NCBI GenBank assembly: GCA_017857815.1 | Contig: JAFMCL010000013.1 | Span: 1 to 64,000 of the forward strand | Origin: Flavobacteriaceae bacterium | GTDB lineage: Bacteria; Bacteroidota; Bacteroidia; Flavobacteriales; Flavobacteriaceae | Reading direction: 5' to 3' | Length of the DNA: 64,000 nucleotides | Shown here: positions 1 to 8,549 of the stretch, piece after piece | How positions within the stretch are numbered: position 1 is the first letter of the stretch | Layout of the letters: each line of letters starts with the position of its first letter | Position numbers and translations under genes: made by a program | Notes under the pieces: model-generated | What the model was told of the DNA's origin: nothing | The model's input: only the letters and a program-made list of their open reading frames with translations | Databases searched by the model: none

Positions 1-288
1 TTTACTTCGGACACTCCTGAAAACGCATCTAGCACTGCTTTTTCTCATATTTTTCAGGGAGGATATTCCGCAGGATATTACAGTTATAAATGGGCTGAAG
101 TTCTTGATGCAGATGCTTTTGAGTTGTTTCAAGAAAAAGGAGTTTTTGACAAAGAAACCTCTCAGTCTTTTCTGGAAAACATTCTCTCAAAAGGTGGCAC
201 CGAACACCCAATGAAACTTTACAAAAGATTTAGAGGAAAAGAACCTGACCCTAATGCTTTGCTCAGAAGAGCAGGTTTGGTAAATTAA
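1..288 (+). CDS. M3 family metallopeptidase, C-terminal fragment
   Basis: Open from the first base; the last 95 codons of a gene whose 5' end lies outside the window. The visible part carries the signature of the M3 (oligopeptidase A / peptidyl-dipeptidase Dcp) C-terminal domain: [20 protein letters not shown] followed by DADAF, and the family tail with [19 protein letters not shown]. Family members are zinc peptidases of about 680 residues that degrade short peptides; the HExxH motif is expected upstream, off the window. The stop overlaps the stop of the convergent rhodanese gene. Whether it is cytoplasmic (oligopeptidase A) or periplasmic (Dcp) cannot be decided without the N-terminus. Confidence 0.88.
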   Translation, partial: FTSDTPENASSTAFSHIFQGGYSAGYYSYKWAEVLDADAFELFQEKGVFDKETSQSFLENILSKGGTEHPMKLYKRFRGKEPDPNALLRRAGLVN

Positions 289-632
289 TTATAAACGCCT
301 GTCCAATTTAGATAGCCGCCTCTTAAGTCGTATATTTTTTTAAACCCCAAGGAGTCCATTAAGTGTGAGGCCTTAGCGCTTCTTCGTCCCGATCGGCAAT
401 AGATCAACAAGGTATCTTCTTTCGAAAGGAGATTTATTTGGTCTAAAAACTCAATTGATTTGACATCAATATTCTTAGCATTATCAATATGTCCCTCCAT
501 AAATTCAACTGGAGTTCTGACATCAATTAATTGATGTCCTTTTTTTAAAAGAACTTCATAAACAGGCTTTTCGACAACTTCAACCGATGGTAACTGAATG
601 AACATCCAGAGCATAATAATTCTTATAAACAT
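285..632 (-). CDS. Rhodanese-like domain protein
   Basis: A 115-residue single-domain rhodanese. The N-terminal ~15 residues are hydrophobic ([13 protein letters not shown]) and could be a short export signal or anchor, so a periplasmic location is possible. The domain shows [10 protein letters not shown], the GHI-x-A-x-N segment and the active-site loop CRSGRRS with catalytic Cys79, so it should be competent for persulfide (sulfur) transfer. Family members often act as small sulfurtransferases in sulfur or redox homeostasis; the physiological partner is unknown. Its stop overlaps that of the convergent M3 peptidase. ATG start at 632; the next minus-strand gene upstream lies 30 bp away and may be co-transcribed. 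Confidence 0.85.
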   Translation of the reverse strand: MFIRIIMLWMFIQLPSVEVVEKPVYEVLLKKGHQLIDVRTPVEFMEGHIDNAKNIDVKSIEFLDQINLLSKEDTLLIYCRSGRRSAKASHLMDSLGFKKIYDLRGGYLNWTGVYN

Positions 633-662
633 CTTATATGATTTTAAGTAACAAGATAATAA

Positions 663-1478
663 TTATCCCAATAAAACATAAAGCGAACACCACAAAATAG
701 GAATGCCCTCTACCCAAAAGCTACTGTAATATTCTGATTGATCTTCGTTACTTTTAAATATTAAAACCATTAATAGCAATAAAACAAAAGATTCAATTAT
801 AAAAAAGTCTAAGGGGGTTTTGATGATAAAAAATGAAATTGACAAGTGAAAAATAATCAAAATGATCCCAAATAGCTTTGTGTTTCTAACTCCAAATTTT
901 TGGGGTAAAGTGCTCAACTGAAAGTCATCAGAATTTAAATCTCTTATTTCGAAAGGCAAAGTCGCCACCAAAACGAAAACATACCGCTGAAGTGAAAGAA
1001 AAATTGAATTATCAAGATCAACTGTCTCAGAAAATACTAGAGGTAAATAATGAGTAATGATAAGCCATGCAAGTGCTACTAAATGAATCTTTAACCCTCT
1101 TAAAGCACGGAGGTTTTTTCTTTTTTTTGTCAAAGGAATACTGTACAAAAGCACTAAAATCCCCGCTAGAAAAACCAAACCTAATGCAGCACAAGTAAAA
1201 CTTGAAAGCCCAATAAAAACAACTATTAGTGCAATGATTATTGGGGGGAAAAGAAGCGGAAAGAATTTTGATTTATTGAATCTGTTTTCTAAATAAAGAG
1301 AAAAAAACTTTATGAAATTATAGCCCAAGAATGCAATGCAAAAAACAGTAGCGTAAAACAGGAAGGATAGTGAAATATTAAAGTTAAATGCTGTAACTCG
1401 GGTTAATGCAACCACTGCCAATCCCACATGAAAATTGAACCGCACGTAACAGTCGAACAAGCTAATTATTGAATTCAC
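663..1478 (-). CDS. UbiA-like polytopic membrane protein
   Basis: A 271-residue protein dominated by about eight hydrophobic segments, typical in size for UbiA-superfamily prenyltransferases. A second aspartate-rich motif is recognisable around residues 175-195: FEIRDLNSDDFQLSTLPQKF, matching the family pattern DxxxDxxxG-TLP. The first motif (NxxxDxxxD) is not evident; the corresponding loop reads YNFIKFFSLYLENRF. It may therefore be a divergent or non-catalytic member. The start is GTG (complement of 1476-1478). It precedes the rhodanese gene on the same strand with a 30-bp gap. The substrate is unknown; the UbiA assignment is an inference from motif and topology only. Confidence 0.6.
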   Translation of the reverse strand: MNSIISLFDCYVRFNFHVGLAVVALTRVTAFNFNISLSFLFYATVFCIAFLGYNFIKFFSLYLENRFNKSKFFPLLFPPIIIALIVVFIGLSSFTCAALGLVFLAGILVLLYSIPLTKKRKNLRALRGLKIHLVALAWLIITHYLPLVFSETVDLDNSIFLSLQRYVFVLVATLPFEIRDLNSDDFQLSTLPQKFGVRNTKLFGIILIIFHLSISFFIIKTPLDFFIIESFVLLLLMVLIFKSNEDQSEYYSSFWVEGIPILWCSLYVLLG

Positions 1479-1576
1479 CAGACAAAAGTATTCGAAACTG
1501 TTAATAAGTCGCGATTTTGTTCAAAAATAAATAATTATTGACTCCTACTGAACTTAAAAATTAAAACCCAATCTCG

Positions 1577-1584
1577 TAATTTTG
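1577..1584 (+). promoter_or_regulatory. Putative -7 box for gcvP
   Basis: TAATTTTG is an exact match to the Bacteroidota sigma-A -7 consensus TAnnTTTG, 17 bp upstream of the gcvP ATG. No well-spaced -33 TTG is present (the nearest TTG, at 1538-1540, is too far away), so the call rests on the -7 match and position alone. It implies a very short leader and no room for a glycine riboswitch; none is seen. Confidence 0.4.
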
Positions 1585-1601
1585 ACGAAACAACAACTGG
1601 T

Positions 1602-4448
1602 ATGAAGAAGGATGAATTTGTGTCGCGACACATCGGACCCAACAAGAGTGAAATCCGACAAATTCTTGCAACTCTAGAAGTGGATTCTATAGCGGAACTA
1701 CTTCAACAGACGATTCCTGAGGAAATACGCTTACCAAATTCGCTGGACTTACCAGAAGGCATAAGCGAGTTTAAATTCTTAAACGAATTGCACGAGCTTT
1801 CTGAAAAAAATCAACTTTTTGACACTTACATTGGACTTGGTTACCATCCCTCAATTACTCCTGCTGTTATTCAACGAAATATTCTGGAAAACCCAGGGTG
1901 GTATACCGCATACACTCCCTATCAGGCCGAAATAGCTCAAGGAAGATTGGAAGCTTTGTTTAATTATCAGACCCTGGTCTGTGACCTCACGGGAATGCCA
2001 CTTTCTAATGCCTCTCTACTTGATGAAAGCACTGCAGCAGCAGAGGCCATAGCGATGACATTTGCGCTAAGAAGTTCAGATCAAAAAAAAAGAAATGCCA
2101 ATCAGTTTTTTGTTTCGGATCAAATATTACCACAAACGCTCTCTGTTTTAAGAACACGATCAGAACCTTTAGGAATCGAATTGATCGTAGACGATATAGA
2201 GGGATTTTATTTTAATGAAAATTTCTTTGGGGCGATCTTTCAATATCCTGGAAAATCAGGAAATATAATTGACCTTCCAGCTGCAATTTCAAAAGCCAAA
2301 GAGTTTGATGTAAAGACAATCGTAGCTGCTGATCTTCTCAGCCTGACGATTCTTGAAGCTCCCGGCAAATATGGTGTTGACGCAGTAATTGGAACCACTC
2401 AGCGCTTTGGTATACCTTTGGGTTATGGTGGGCCGCATGCGGCTTATTTTGCAACCAAATCAGAGTACAAAAGAAATATTCCTGGACGAATCATTGGTCA
2501 AACCAAGGACATGGACGATTCCATAGCCCTAAGAATGGCGTTACAAACCAGAGAGCAACACATCAAAAGAGATCGAGCCACTTCAAATATTTGTACCGCG
2601 CAAGTGTTACTCGCAGTAATGGCAGGAATGTATGCAGTTTATCATGGTCCTAAGGGGTTAAAAGAAATTGCTAAGAATATCCACATAAATGCAGTAAAAC
2701 TCGAGAAAAAATTAGAGGATCTGGGTTTAAAACAACTAAATAGATATTATTTTGACACCCTTTGCGTTCAAGCCGATGCAAAAATCATCAAGTCGATTGC
2801 TGAAAAAGATAACGTCAACTTCCTTTATTTTGATAAACACACAATTGGAATTTCAATCAATGAAACCACAGATGATTCTTCATTATTGAAAATTCTAAAC
2901 ATATTCGAACAGGCCGTCAAACAAAAAAGCAGCTCAGAAAAAATAGAAGTAGATTCGTTCCGGATCCCAGCCAAACAATCAAGAAAAAGCTCTTTTTTAA
3001 CACACAAAACATTCAATACTTATCATTCCGAAACAGCATTAATGCGATACATCAAGTCATTAGAAAGAAAAGATTTGGCGCTAAACCACTCGATGATCTC
3101 TCTAGGATCTTGTACGATGAAGCTCAATGCAGCCGCAGAAATGCTTCCGTTGAGTTGGGCAAAATGGTCTAACATCCACCCATTTGTACCCATAGAACAA
3201 GCAGCTGGTTATCAATTCATGTTGAAAAGCTTGGAAGCTCAGTTAAATGAAATCACTGGATTTGCAGCCACATCGTTGCAACCCAATTCAGGAGCTCAGG
3301 GAGAATATTCTGGATTAATGGTCATACGTGCCTATCACCAGTCAAGAGGTGAACAAAACCGAAACATCTGTCTAATCCCTTCCTCTGCCCACGGAACAAA
3401 TCCCGCCTCAGCCGTTATGGCAGGAATGAAAGTCGTGGTTATTAAAACAGATGAAATGGGAAATATCGACTGGCTTGACATTGCCCAAAAGGCAGAAGAG
3501 CACAAAGACAATCTGGCTGCATTAATGATAACTTATCCTTCTACTCATGGGGTTTTTGAATCAAACATTAGACAGATCACAAAAAAAATACATGATTTTG
3601 GAGGTCAAGTTTACATGGATGGCGCCAACATGAACGCACAAGTTGGTCTCACCAGTCCAGCCATGATTGGAGCGGATGTTTGTCACCTAAATCTACATAA
3701 AACATTCGCCATACCACATGGAGGTGGTGGACCAGGCGTAGGACCTATATGTGTTGCGAAACATCTTAAAGCTTTTTTACCTAATAATCCTTTAATAAAA
3801 ACAGGAGGAGAAAACGCTATTTCCTCAATCTCAGGTGCACCTTGGGGATCAGCACTCGTGTGCCTTATTTCTTATGGTTACATAAAAATGCTAGGGGCCA
3901 GTGGCTTAAAAAGAGCTACCGAAATAGCAATTTTAAACTCAAATTATATTAAAAAAAGGCTTGAGGGTGCCTATGAAATTCTATTTTCAGGTGAAAATGG
4001 TCGAATTGCGCACGAACTAATCATTGACTGCCGGCCCTTCAAAAAACAAAATATCGAAGTTGTGGATATTGCTAAGCGCCTTATCGATTATGGCTTCCAT
4101 GCTCCAACGGTATCTTTTCCAGTAGCAGGAACGATGATGATTGAGCCTACAGAGAGCGAAAATCTGAGTGAAATAGATCGTTTTTGTGATGCCATGATTT
4201 CAATCAGAATGGAGATCGGATCAAATGATGATGCAGACCTGGCAATGCTTAAAAATGCGCCGCATACTTTACAAATGATTACTTGTGATCATTGGAATCA
4301 CCCCTACTCCAGACAAAAGGCTGCTTTCCCGCTCGAATTCGTAAAGGAAAATAAATTTTGGCCAAGTGTGAGAAGAGTGGACGAAGCTTTTGGCGATCGT
4401 AATTTGATCTGTAGTTGCGAGCCCGTGGAAAACTATATAAATGCTTGA
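1602..4448 (+). CDS. gcvP: Glycine dehydrogenase (decarboxylating), P-protein
   Basis: A 948-residue fused P-protein of the glycine cleavage system: it decarboxylates glycine with PLP and passes the aminomethyl group to the lipoyl arm of GcvH. The length is that of the single-chain bacterial type. The N-terminal half begins with the family hallmark SRHIGPNKSEI and contains the conserved GLGYHPSITPAVIQRNILEN stretch; the C-terminal half contains NHSMISLGSCTMKLNAAAEM and the PLP site HLNLHKTFAIPHGGGGPGVG with Schiff-base Lys700. No gcvH or gcvT is adjacent, as is usual in flavobacteria where the genes are scattered. It is monocistronic or leads into the synthase gene 125 bp downstream. Confidence 0.97.
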   Translation: MKKDEFVSRHIGPNKSEIRQILATLEVDSIAELLQQTIPEEIRLPNSLDLPEGISEFKFLNELHELSEKNQLFDTYIGLGYHPSITPAVIQRNILENPGWYTAYTPYQAEIAQGRLEALFNYQTLVCDLTGMPLSNASLLDESTAAAEAIAMTFALRSSDQKKRNANQFFVSDQILPQTLSVLRTRSEPLGIELIVDDIEGFYFNENFFGAIFQYPGKSGNIIDLPAAISKAKEFDVKTIVAADLLSLTILEAPGKYGVDAVIGTTQRFGIPLGYGGPHAAYFATKSEYKRNIPGRIIGQTKDMDDSIALRMALQTREQHIKRDRATSNICTAQVLLAVMAGMYAVYHGPKGLKEIAKNIHINAVKLEKKLEDLGLKQLNRYYFDTLCVQADAKIIKSIAEKDNVNFLYFDKHTIGISINETTDDSSLLKILNIFEQAVKQKSSSEKIEVDSFRIPAKQSRKSSFLTHKTFNTYHSETALMRYIKSLERKDLALNHSMISLGSCTMKLNAAAEMLPLSWAKWSNIHPFVPIEQAAGYQFMLKSLEAQLNEITGFAATSLQPNSGAQGEYSGLMVIRAYHQSRGEQNRNICLIPSSAHGTNPASAVMAGMKVVVIKTDEMGNIDWLDIAQKAEEHKDNLAALMITYPSTHGVFESNIRQITKKIHDFGGQVYMDGANMNAQVGLTSPAMIGADVCHLNLHKTFAIPHGGGGPGVGPICVAKHLKAFLPNNPLIKTGGENAISSISGAPWGSALVCLISYGYIKMLGASGLKRATEIAILNSNYIKKRLEGAYEILFSGENGRIAHELIIDCRPFKKQNIEVVDIAKRLIDYGFHAPTVSFPVAGTMMIEPTESENLSEIDRFCDAMISIRMEIGSNDDADLAMLKNAPHTLQMITCDHWNHPYSRQKAAFPLEFVKENKFWPSVRRVDEAFGDRNLICSCEPVENYINA

Positions 4449-4573
4449 TTAACATTTGTTTAAATATTTAAAAACAATCATTAACTCAGTAAATTTAATT
4501 ACTGAATTTCATACTGTTTTTTAAATTTTCGACATATAATCTCTTATTAAGCGCTACTATTGCAAACTGAATT

Positions 4574-5635
4574 ATGAATTACAAAATTACAGGTAGCGGC
4601 AGTTGTATTCCAACAAATATTCAAGATAATGGTACTTTTTTGTCACAATCATTTTATGATGACAATGGAGTGAAACTTGAATTAGACAATCAAACCATAA
4701 TTGATAAATTCAATTCTATTACTGGTATAGAACAACGCAAATACATCAATAAAGAGTTAAATACCTCTGACATTGCTGCTGTGGCTGCACAAGATGCAAT
4801 TGAAGATGCGCGAATTGATCCTGAAACATTGGATTATATCATTGTAGCCCATAATTTTGGAGATATTCCTTACGGAAGCAAACAAATCGACACCTTACCC
4901 AACCTGGCCGCAAGGGTAAAGTCAAAATTAAAAATAAAGAACCCTAGCTGTGTTGCCTATGACATCCTATTCGGCTGTCCTGGATGGGTCGAGGGAATGA
5001 TTCAGGCGAAAGCATTTATCAAAGCCGGAATGGCTACAAAGTGTATGGTTGTAGGAGCAGATGCGCTATCGAGAGTAATCGATAAATACGACAGAGATTC
5101 CATGATATTTGCGGATGGCGCTGGCGCAACCATTCTTGAGTCAACTGATGAAGATGGTGGTGTTTTATCCCACACTTCAGCTACTTACACTTCAGAAAAT
5201 GAAGCTGAATACATTTATTACGGCAAATCCTGTAATATTAAAGCGGATCAAGGTCAAAAATACATCAAAATGCAAGGAAGGAAAGTGTATGAATTTGCAC
5301 TTAGTCATGTTCCCGCTGCAATGAAAAAATGTCTTGATGATGCAAATATTGAGATCGGCCAACTAAAAAAAATATTTATTCATCAGGCAAATAAAAAAAT
5401 GGATGAAGCCATTGCAAAAAGGTTTTATAGACTTTATAAGGCTCCAATGCCTGAGGATATTCTTCCTATGAATATTGAAGAATTTGGAAACAGCTCCGTT
5501 GCAACGGTTCCTACCTTATTTAATTTGGTACTCAAGCAAAGTTATAAAGGACATCGACTTAACAAGGGAGACATTATCCTATTTGCCAGTGTAGGTTCAG
5601 GAATGAATATCAATGCTATTACCTACCAAATTTAA
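4574..5635 (+). CDS. 3-oxoacyl-ACP synthase III family protein
   Basis: A 353-residue thiolase-fold enzyme of the FabH/KASIII type. The catalytic triad is visible: Cys135 in DILFGCPGW, His270 in IHQANKK and Asn306 in EFGNSSVATVP, plus the C-terminal glycine-rich SVGSGMNINA. It should catalyse a decarboxylating or acyl-transfer Claisen condensation that starts a fatty acid or related chain. The insertion near residues 20-45 and the GIEQRKY segment fit a KASIII paralogue subgroup rather than the housekeeping FabH, so the primer substrate is unknown. It lies 63 bp upstream of the MlaE/MlaF pair on the same strand, suggesting but not proving a link with envelope lipids. Confidence 0.85.
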   Translation: MNYKITGSGSCIPTNIQDNGTFLSQSFYDDNGVKLELDNQTIIDKFNSITGIEQRKYINKELNTSDIAAVAAQDAIEDARIDPETLDYIIVAHNFGDIPYGSKQIDTLPNLAARVKSKLKIKNPSCVAYDILFGCPGWVEGMIQAKAFIKAGMATKCMVVGADALSRVIDKYDRDSMIFADGAGATILESTDEDGGVLSHTSATYTSENEAEYIYYGKSCNIKADQGQKYIKMQGRKVYEFALSHVPAAMKKCLDDANIEIGQLKKIFIHQANKKMDEAIAKRFYRLYKAPMPEDILPMNIEEFGNSSVATVPTLFNLVLKQSYKGHRLNKGDIILFASVGSGMNINAITYQI

Positions 5636-5698
5636 CTTTTCAATTACTTAACAAATTAAACGAACTACTCTTAAAGGTTAAATGTTTAAATTTACTAC

Positions 5699-6436
5699 AT
5701 GATTATCATTCATCACATAGGCGCTTATTTTTTAATGCTCCAAAAAGTCTTCAAGAGATTCGTAAAATGGAGTGTATTAAAAGAGCTGATAATTAAAGAT
5801 ATTGATGCCTTAATCATCGGTTCTATTGGTATTGTTGCTTTCATTTCTTTTTTTGTAGGAGGAGTTGTAGCGATTCAAACCGCATTAAACTTGACCAATC
5901 CTTTTTTACCACAATATTTAATTGGTTTTGCGACTCGACAGTCTGTTATTCTTGAGTTCGCCCCTACTTTCATATCCATTATTATGGCTGGAAAAGTTGG
6001 ATCATTTATTACTTCAAGCCTAGGAACAATGAGGGTTACAGAACAAATTGAAGCTTTAAAAGTGATGGGAATAAACACCTATAATTATTTGATATTCCCA
6101 AAAATTGTTGCGATGTTTTTTTATCCTTTCGTAATCGTTATCTCCATGTTTTTAGGAATAATTGGAGGCTATTTCGCATCGATTTATGGAGGATTTTGTA
6201 ACAGCGCAGACTTCATTCAAGGCATTCAGCTAGATTTTATTCCGTTCCATATTGGCTATGCTTTTTTAAAAACAATAATATTTTCCTTCATTTTGGCAAC
6301 TGTTCCCTCCTATCACGGCTATTTCCTTAAAGGTGGAGCATTGGAAGTTGGAAAAGCAAGCACAACTTCTTTTGTCTGGACGAGCGTACTGATCATCATC
6401 GCAAATTATTTAACAACTCAACTTTTACTCACCTAA
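5699..6436 (+). CDS. mlaE: MlaE/YrbE family ABC transporter permease
   Basis: A 245-residue inner-membrane permease with about five to six hydrophobic helices. It carries the MlaE signature: VVAIQTALNL early, EFAPTFISIIMAGKVGSFI, and the coupling-helix-like segment GTMRVTEQIEALKVMGIN. In the Mla/MCE pathway this subunit, together with an ATPase and an MCE-domain protein, moves phospholipids between the inner and outer membranes. Its stop overlaps the start of the ATPase by one base (TAATG), so translation is coupled. No MCE protein (MlaD) gene is nearby. The start at 5699 (MIIIHHIG) is plausible, but an internal Met at codon 13 is an alternative. Confidence 0.9.
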   Translation: MIIIHHIGAYFLMLQKVFKRFVKWSVLKELIIKDIDALIIGSIGIVAFISFFVGGVVAIQTALNLTNPFLPQYLIGFATRQSVILEFAPTFISIIMAGKVGSFITSSLGTMRVTEQIEALKVMGINTYNYLIFPKIVAMFFYPFVIVISMFLGIIGGYFASIYGGFCNSADFIQGIQLDFIPFHIGYAFLKTIIFSFILATVPSYHGYFLKGGALEVGKASTTSFVWTSVLIIIANYLTTQLLLT

Positions 6437-7203
6437 TGATTGTCGTTGAAAACCTATACAAATCTTTCGATGGAGTAAACGTTTTAAACGATATCTCCAC
6501 AACTTTCGAAAAAGGAAAAACCAATTTAATTATTGGTCAAAGTGGATCAGGAAAGACAGTTCTACTCAAGAGCATACTTGGCTTATTCAACATTGATAAA
6601 GGAAATATTTATTTTGGAAATCAATCGATTCAAAATATTAACAATAAAGAAAGAAGTATTTTAAGACAAGAAATGGGCATGGTTTTTCAAGGAAGTGCTT
6701 TGTTTGATTCGATGTCCGTTGAGGAAAACATTATGTTTCCTATGCGAATGCTTACTAAAAATAGTTTTGAAGAAATGCAATCGCGTGCCAATCAGGTTAT
6801 CAAAAGGGTAAATTTAATCAATGTGAATAATAAATTACCATCTGAAATATCTGGCGGAATGCAAAAAAGAGTTGCCATTGCAAGGGCCATTGTCATGAAT
6901 CCAAAATATTTATTTTGTGATGAACCTAACTCTGGGTTAGATCCCAACACCTCAACGATTATTGACAATTTGATTCAAGAGATTACTCAAGAATTTCAAA
7001 TCACTACGGTGATTAACACCCACGACATGAACTCTGTAATGGAGATTGGGGAGAAGATTATTTTTTTACAAAATGGAAAAAAAGAATGGGAAGGAAATAA
7101 TAAAGAAGTTTTTAAAACCGAAAATGAAGCTGTTGGTGGTTTTATTTATTCTTCTAATTTATTTAAAAAAGTTCGAGAGGTATACCTCAGAGATAACGCT
7201 TAA
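6436..7203 (+). CDS. mlaF: MlaF-type ABC transporter ATP-binding protein
   Basis: A 255-residue nucleotide-binding subunit partnering the permease just upstream (1-base overlap). Motifs in order: Walker A GQSGSGKT (residues 34-41), Q-loop in GMVFQGSALFDS, the signature SGGMQKRVAIARAI, Walker B YLFCDEPNSGLDP and the switch His in VINTHDMNSV. GMVFQGSALFDSMSVEEN and SGGMQKR are typical of the MlaF subfamily, supporting phospholipid rather than small-solute transport. It acts at the cytoplasmic face of the inner membrane. It converges on the SprT-like gene with only 15 bp between stops. Confidence 0.92.
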   Translation: MIVVENLYKSFDGVNVLNDISTTFEKGKTNLIIGQSGSGKTVLLKSILGLFNIDKGNIYFGNQSIQNINNKERSILRQEMGMVFQGSALFDSMSVEENIMFPMRMLTKNSFEEMQSRANQVIKRVNLINVNNKLPSEISGGMQKRVAIARAIVMNPKYLFCDEPNSGLDPNTSTIIDNLIQEITQEFQITTVINTHDMNSVMEIGEKIIFLQNGKKEWEGNNKEVFKTENEAVGGFIYSSNLFKKVREVYLRDNA

Positions 7204-7218
7204 TCCTTAAAGTTAAAA

Positions 7219-7824
7219 TTAACTTAGCAGCATTACTTTTGCATGAGGACTAAACAGATACAACCTTCCAGTAGAAATTTCTTTACACTCATATTTTTTG
7301 ACTCTTTTAGAACCAAGTACAAATTTCCTATCGTTGTGAATCTTAAACACTGAGCCTTCGTTCAACTCGAAAATATAAGCGTCCTCTGTCTCAGGATCAA
7401 ATTTATTTAATTCAACAACTAATTTAAAATCAGAATCAGTGCTTGCCTTTGGATTTTTAAAATGAAGCGCAAGCGTCTCTAATAGCGGTGAAGGGAAAAC
7501 TGAGTCATTTAAAAAAGGTAATATCATTTCACGATAACACAATTTCCAGTGCTTACCATGCGGTTTGATTTTATTTCCATAAGTCTTAAAAGCGACCAAG
7601 TGTGAAATCTCATGTACGAGGGTGATTAGAAATCGAAAAACATTGGTTGTTTCGTTGATGGTAATTTGATGTACGTCATGGGATAACATTCTGTAATCGC
7701 CATGTTTGGTCACACGTTTTCGAGAGACAATAACGTTCACTTTCCAGCGCGATAAGTATTCAGAAATTAAAAGATGTGCTTCTTTTGGGAGGTAGTCTTG
7801 TAAAGCGGTCATTTGAGCCTCCAT
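7219..7824 (-). CDS. SprT-like domain metalloprotein
   Basis: A 201-residue protein with a SprT-like zinc-metallopeptidase core: HEISH at residues 71-75, with a probable third ligand His92 in KPHGKHWK. The N-terminal part (YLPKEAHLLISEYLSRW) and the segment RMLSHDVHQITIN match flavobacterial SprT-family proteins; the C-terminal ~70 residues resemble the zinc-ribbon region of the family, but with only one clear Cys (in KKYECKEI), so the ribbon appears degenerate. Its function is unproven; relatives act on DNA-protein crosslinks. Start MEAQMTALQ; MTAL four codons later is possible. It lies 5 bp downstream of the SDR gene, likely in one operon. Confidence 0.82.
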   Translation of the reverse strand: MEAQMTALQDYLPKEAHLLISEYLSRWKVNVIVSRKRVTKHGDYRMLSHDVHQITINETTNVFRFLITLVHEISHLVAFKTYGNKIKPHGKHWKLCYREMILPFLNDSVFPSPLLETLALHFKNPKASTDSDFKLVVELNKFDPETEDAYIFELNEGSVFKIHNDRKFVLGSKRVKKYECKEISTGRLYLFSPHAKVMLLS

Positions 7825-7829
7825 AAAGA

Positions 7830-8504
7830 TCAGGGTGTGCTTGAAGAAACAGGAAGAACTTTTCCGTTATAAAATTGATTCCCATTTAGCGCAAAGTCTA
7901 GAATATAACTTCCCATTTGCTGCGCCGTTAAAGGAGCCTCATAACCTGGAAAGGCCTCTGACAACATTTCCGTTTGTACAGCACCCAATGCCAATGCATT
8001 GAAGGAAGGACCTCTTTTTGCGTACTCCTCCGCTAACATTTCAGTCAAGGTGATTAGTGCACCTTTACTACTGCTGTAAGCTGATAATCCGGGGAATTTC
8101 GAACTACCCTGTATGCCGCCCATGCTGCTTATATTGACAACATGACCCTTGGGGTTTATAATCGGCAAGAGATGTCGTGTGAGCGATGCTACTGAGAACA
8201 CATTCACTCTATAAACTGATTCAAACTCTTCATCAGTAGTTTCGGCAAAAGACTTATTTATTAAACTTCCAGCATTATTAATCAATATATCTATATTCCC
8301 AAACTCACTTTTAACTGATTTAGCAAAACCAACTATTTCTTTTTGATTTAAAAGGTCTACAGCGAAAGGATAAATATTTTCAATATTAGAAAGCGGATTG
8401 ATATTTCTCGATAGTGCAATTACTTGATGCCCTTCAGCCGCGGCTTTAAGACAAATTTGCAATCCAATCCCCTTACTAGCTCCAGAAACAACTATCGTCT
8501 GCAT
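7830..8504 (-). CDS. SDR family NAD(P)-dependent oxidoreductase
   Basis: A 224-residue classical short-chain dehydrogenase/reductase. It shows the Rossmann TGxxxGxG equivalent GASKGIG (residues 8-14), NNAG (76-79), the catalytic Ser in NISSMGG (~126) and the YxxxK pair Tyr143/Lys147 in SAYSSSK. The Arg33 following the second beta strand (ALSRN) favours NADP(H). The protein is shorter than the usual 245-250 residues at its C-terminus, which reduces the substrate lid, so the substrate cannot be inferred. It is followed by the SprT-like gene 5 bp away and preceded by pdhC 45 bp upstream on the same strand. Confidence 0.9.
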   Translation of the reverse strand: MQTIVVSGASKGIGLQICLKAAAEGHQVIALSRNINPLSNIENIYPFAVDLLNQKEIVGFAKSVKSEFGNIDILINNAGSLINKSFAETTDEEFESVYRVNVFSVASLTRHLLPIINPKGHVVNISSMGGIQGSSKFPGLSAYSSSKGALITLTEMLAEEYAKRGPSFNALALGAVQTEMLSEAFPGYEAPLTAQQMGSYILDFALNGNQFYNGKVLPVSSSTP

Positions 8505-8549
8505 AAGTCAATCATTTTATAGATTCCAATTTAAAGAACGTTGTTCTTT

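Noticed and set aside
4491-4508. Inverted repeat CAGTAA-ATTTAA-TTACTG after gcvP as terminator
   Set aside because: Six AT-rich base pairs with no adjacent T run; too weak to call.
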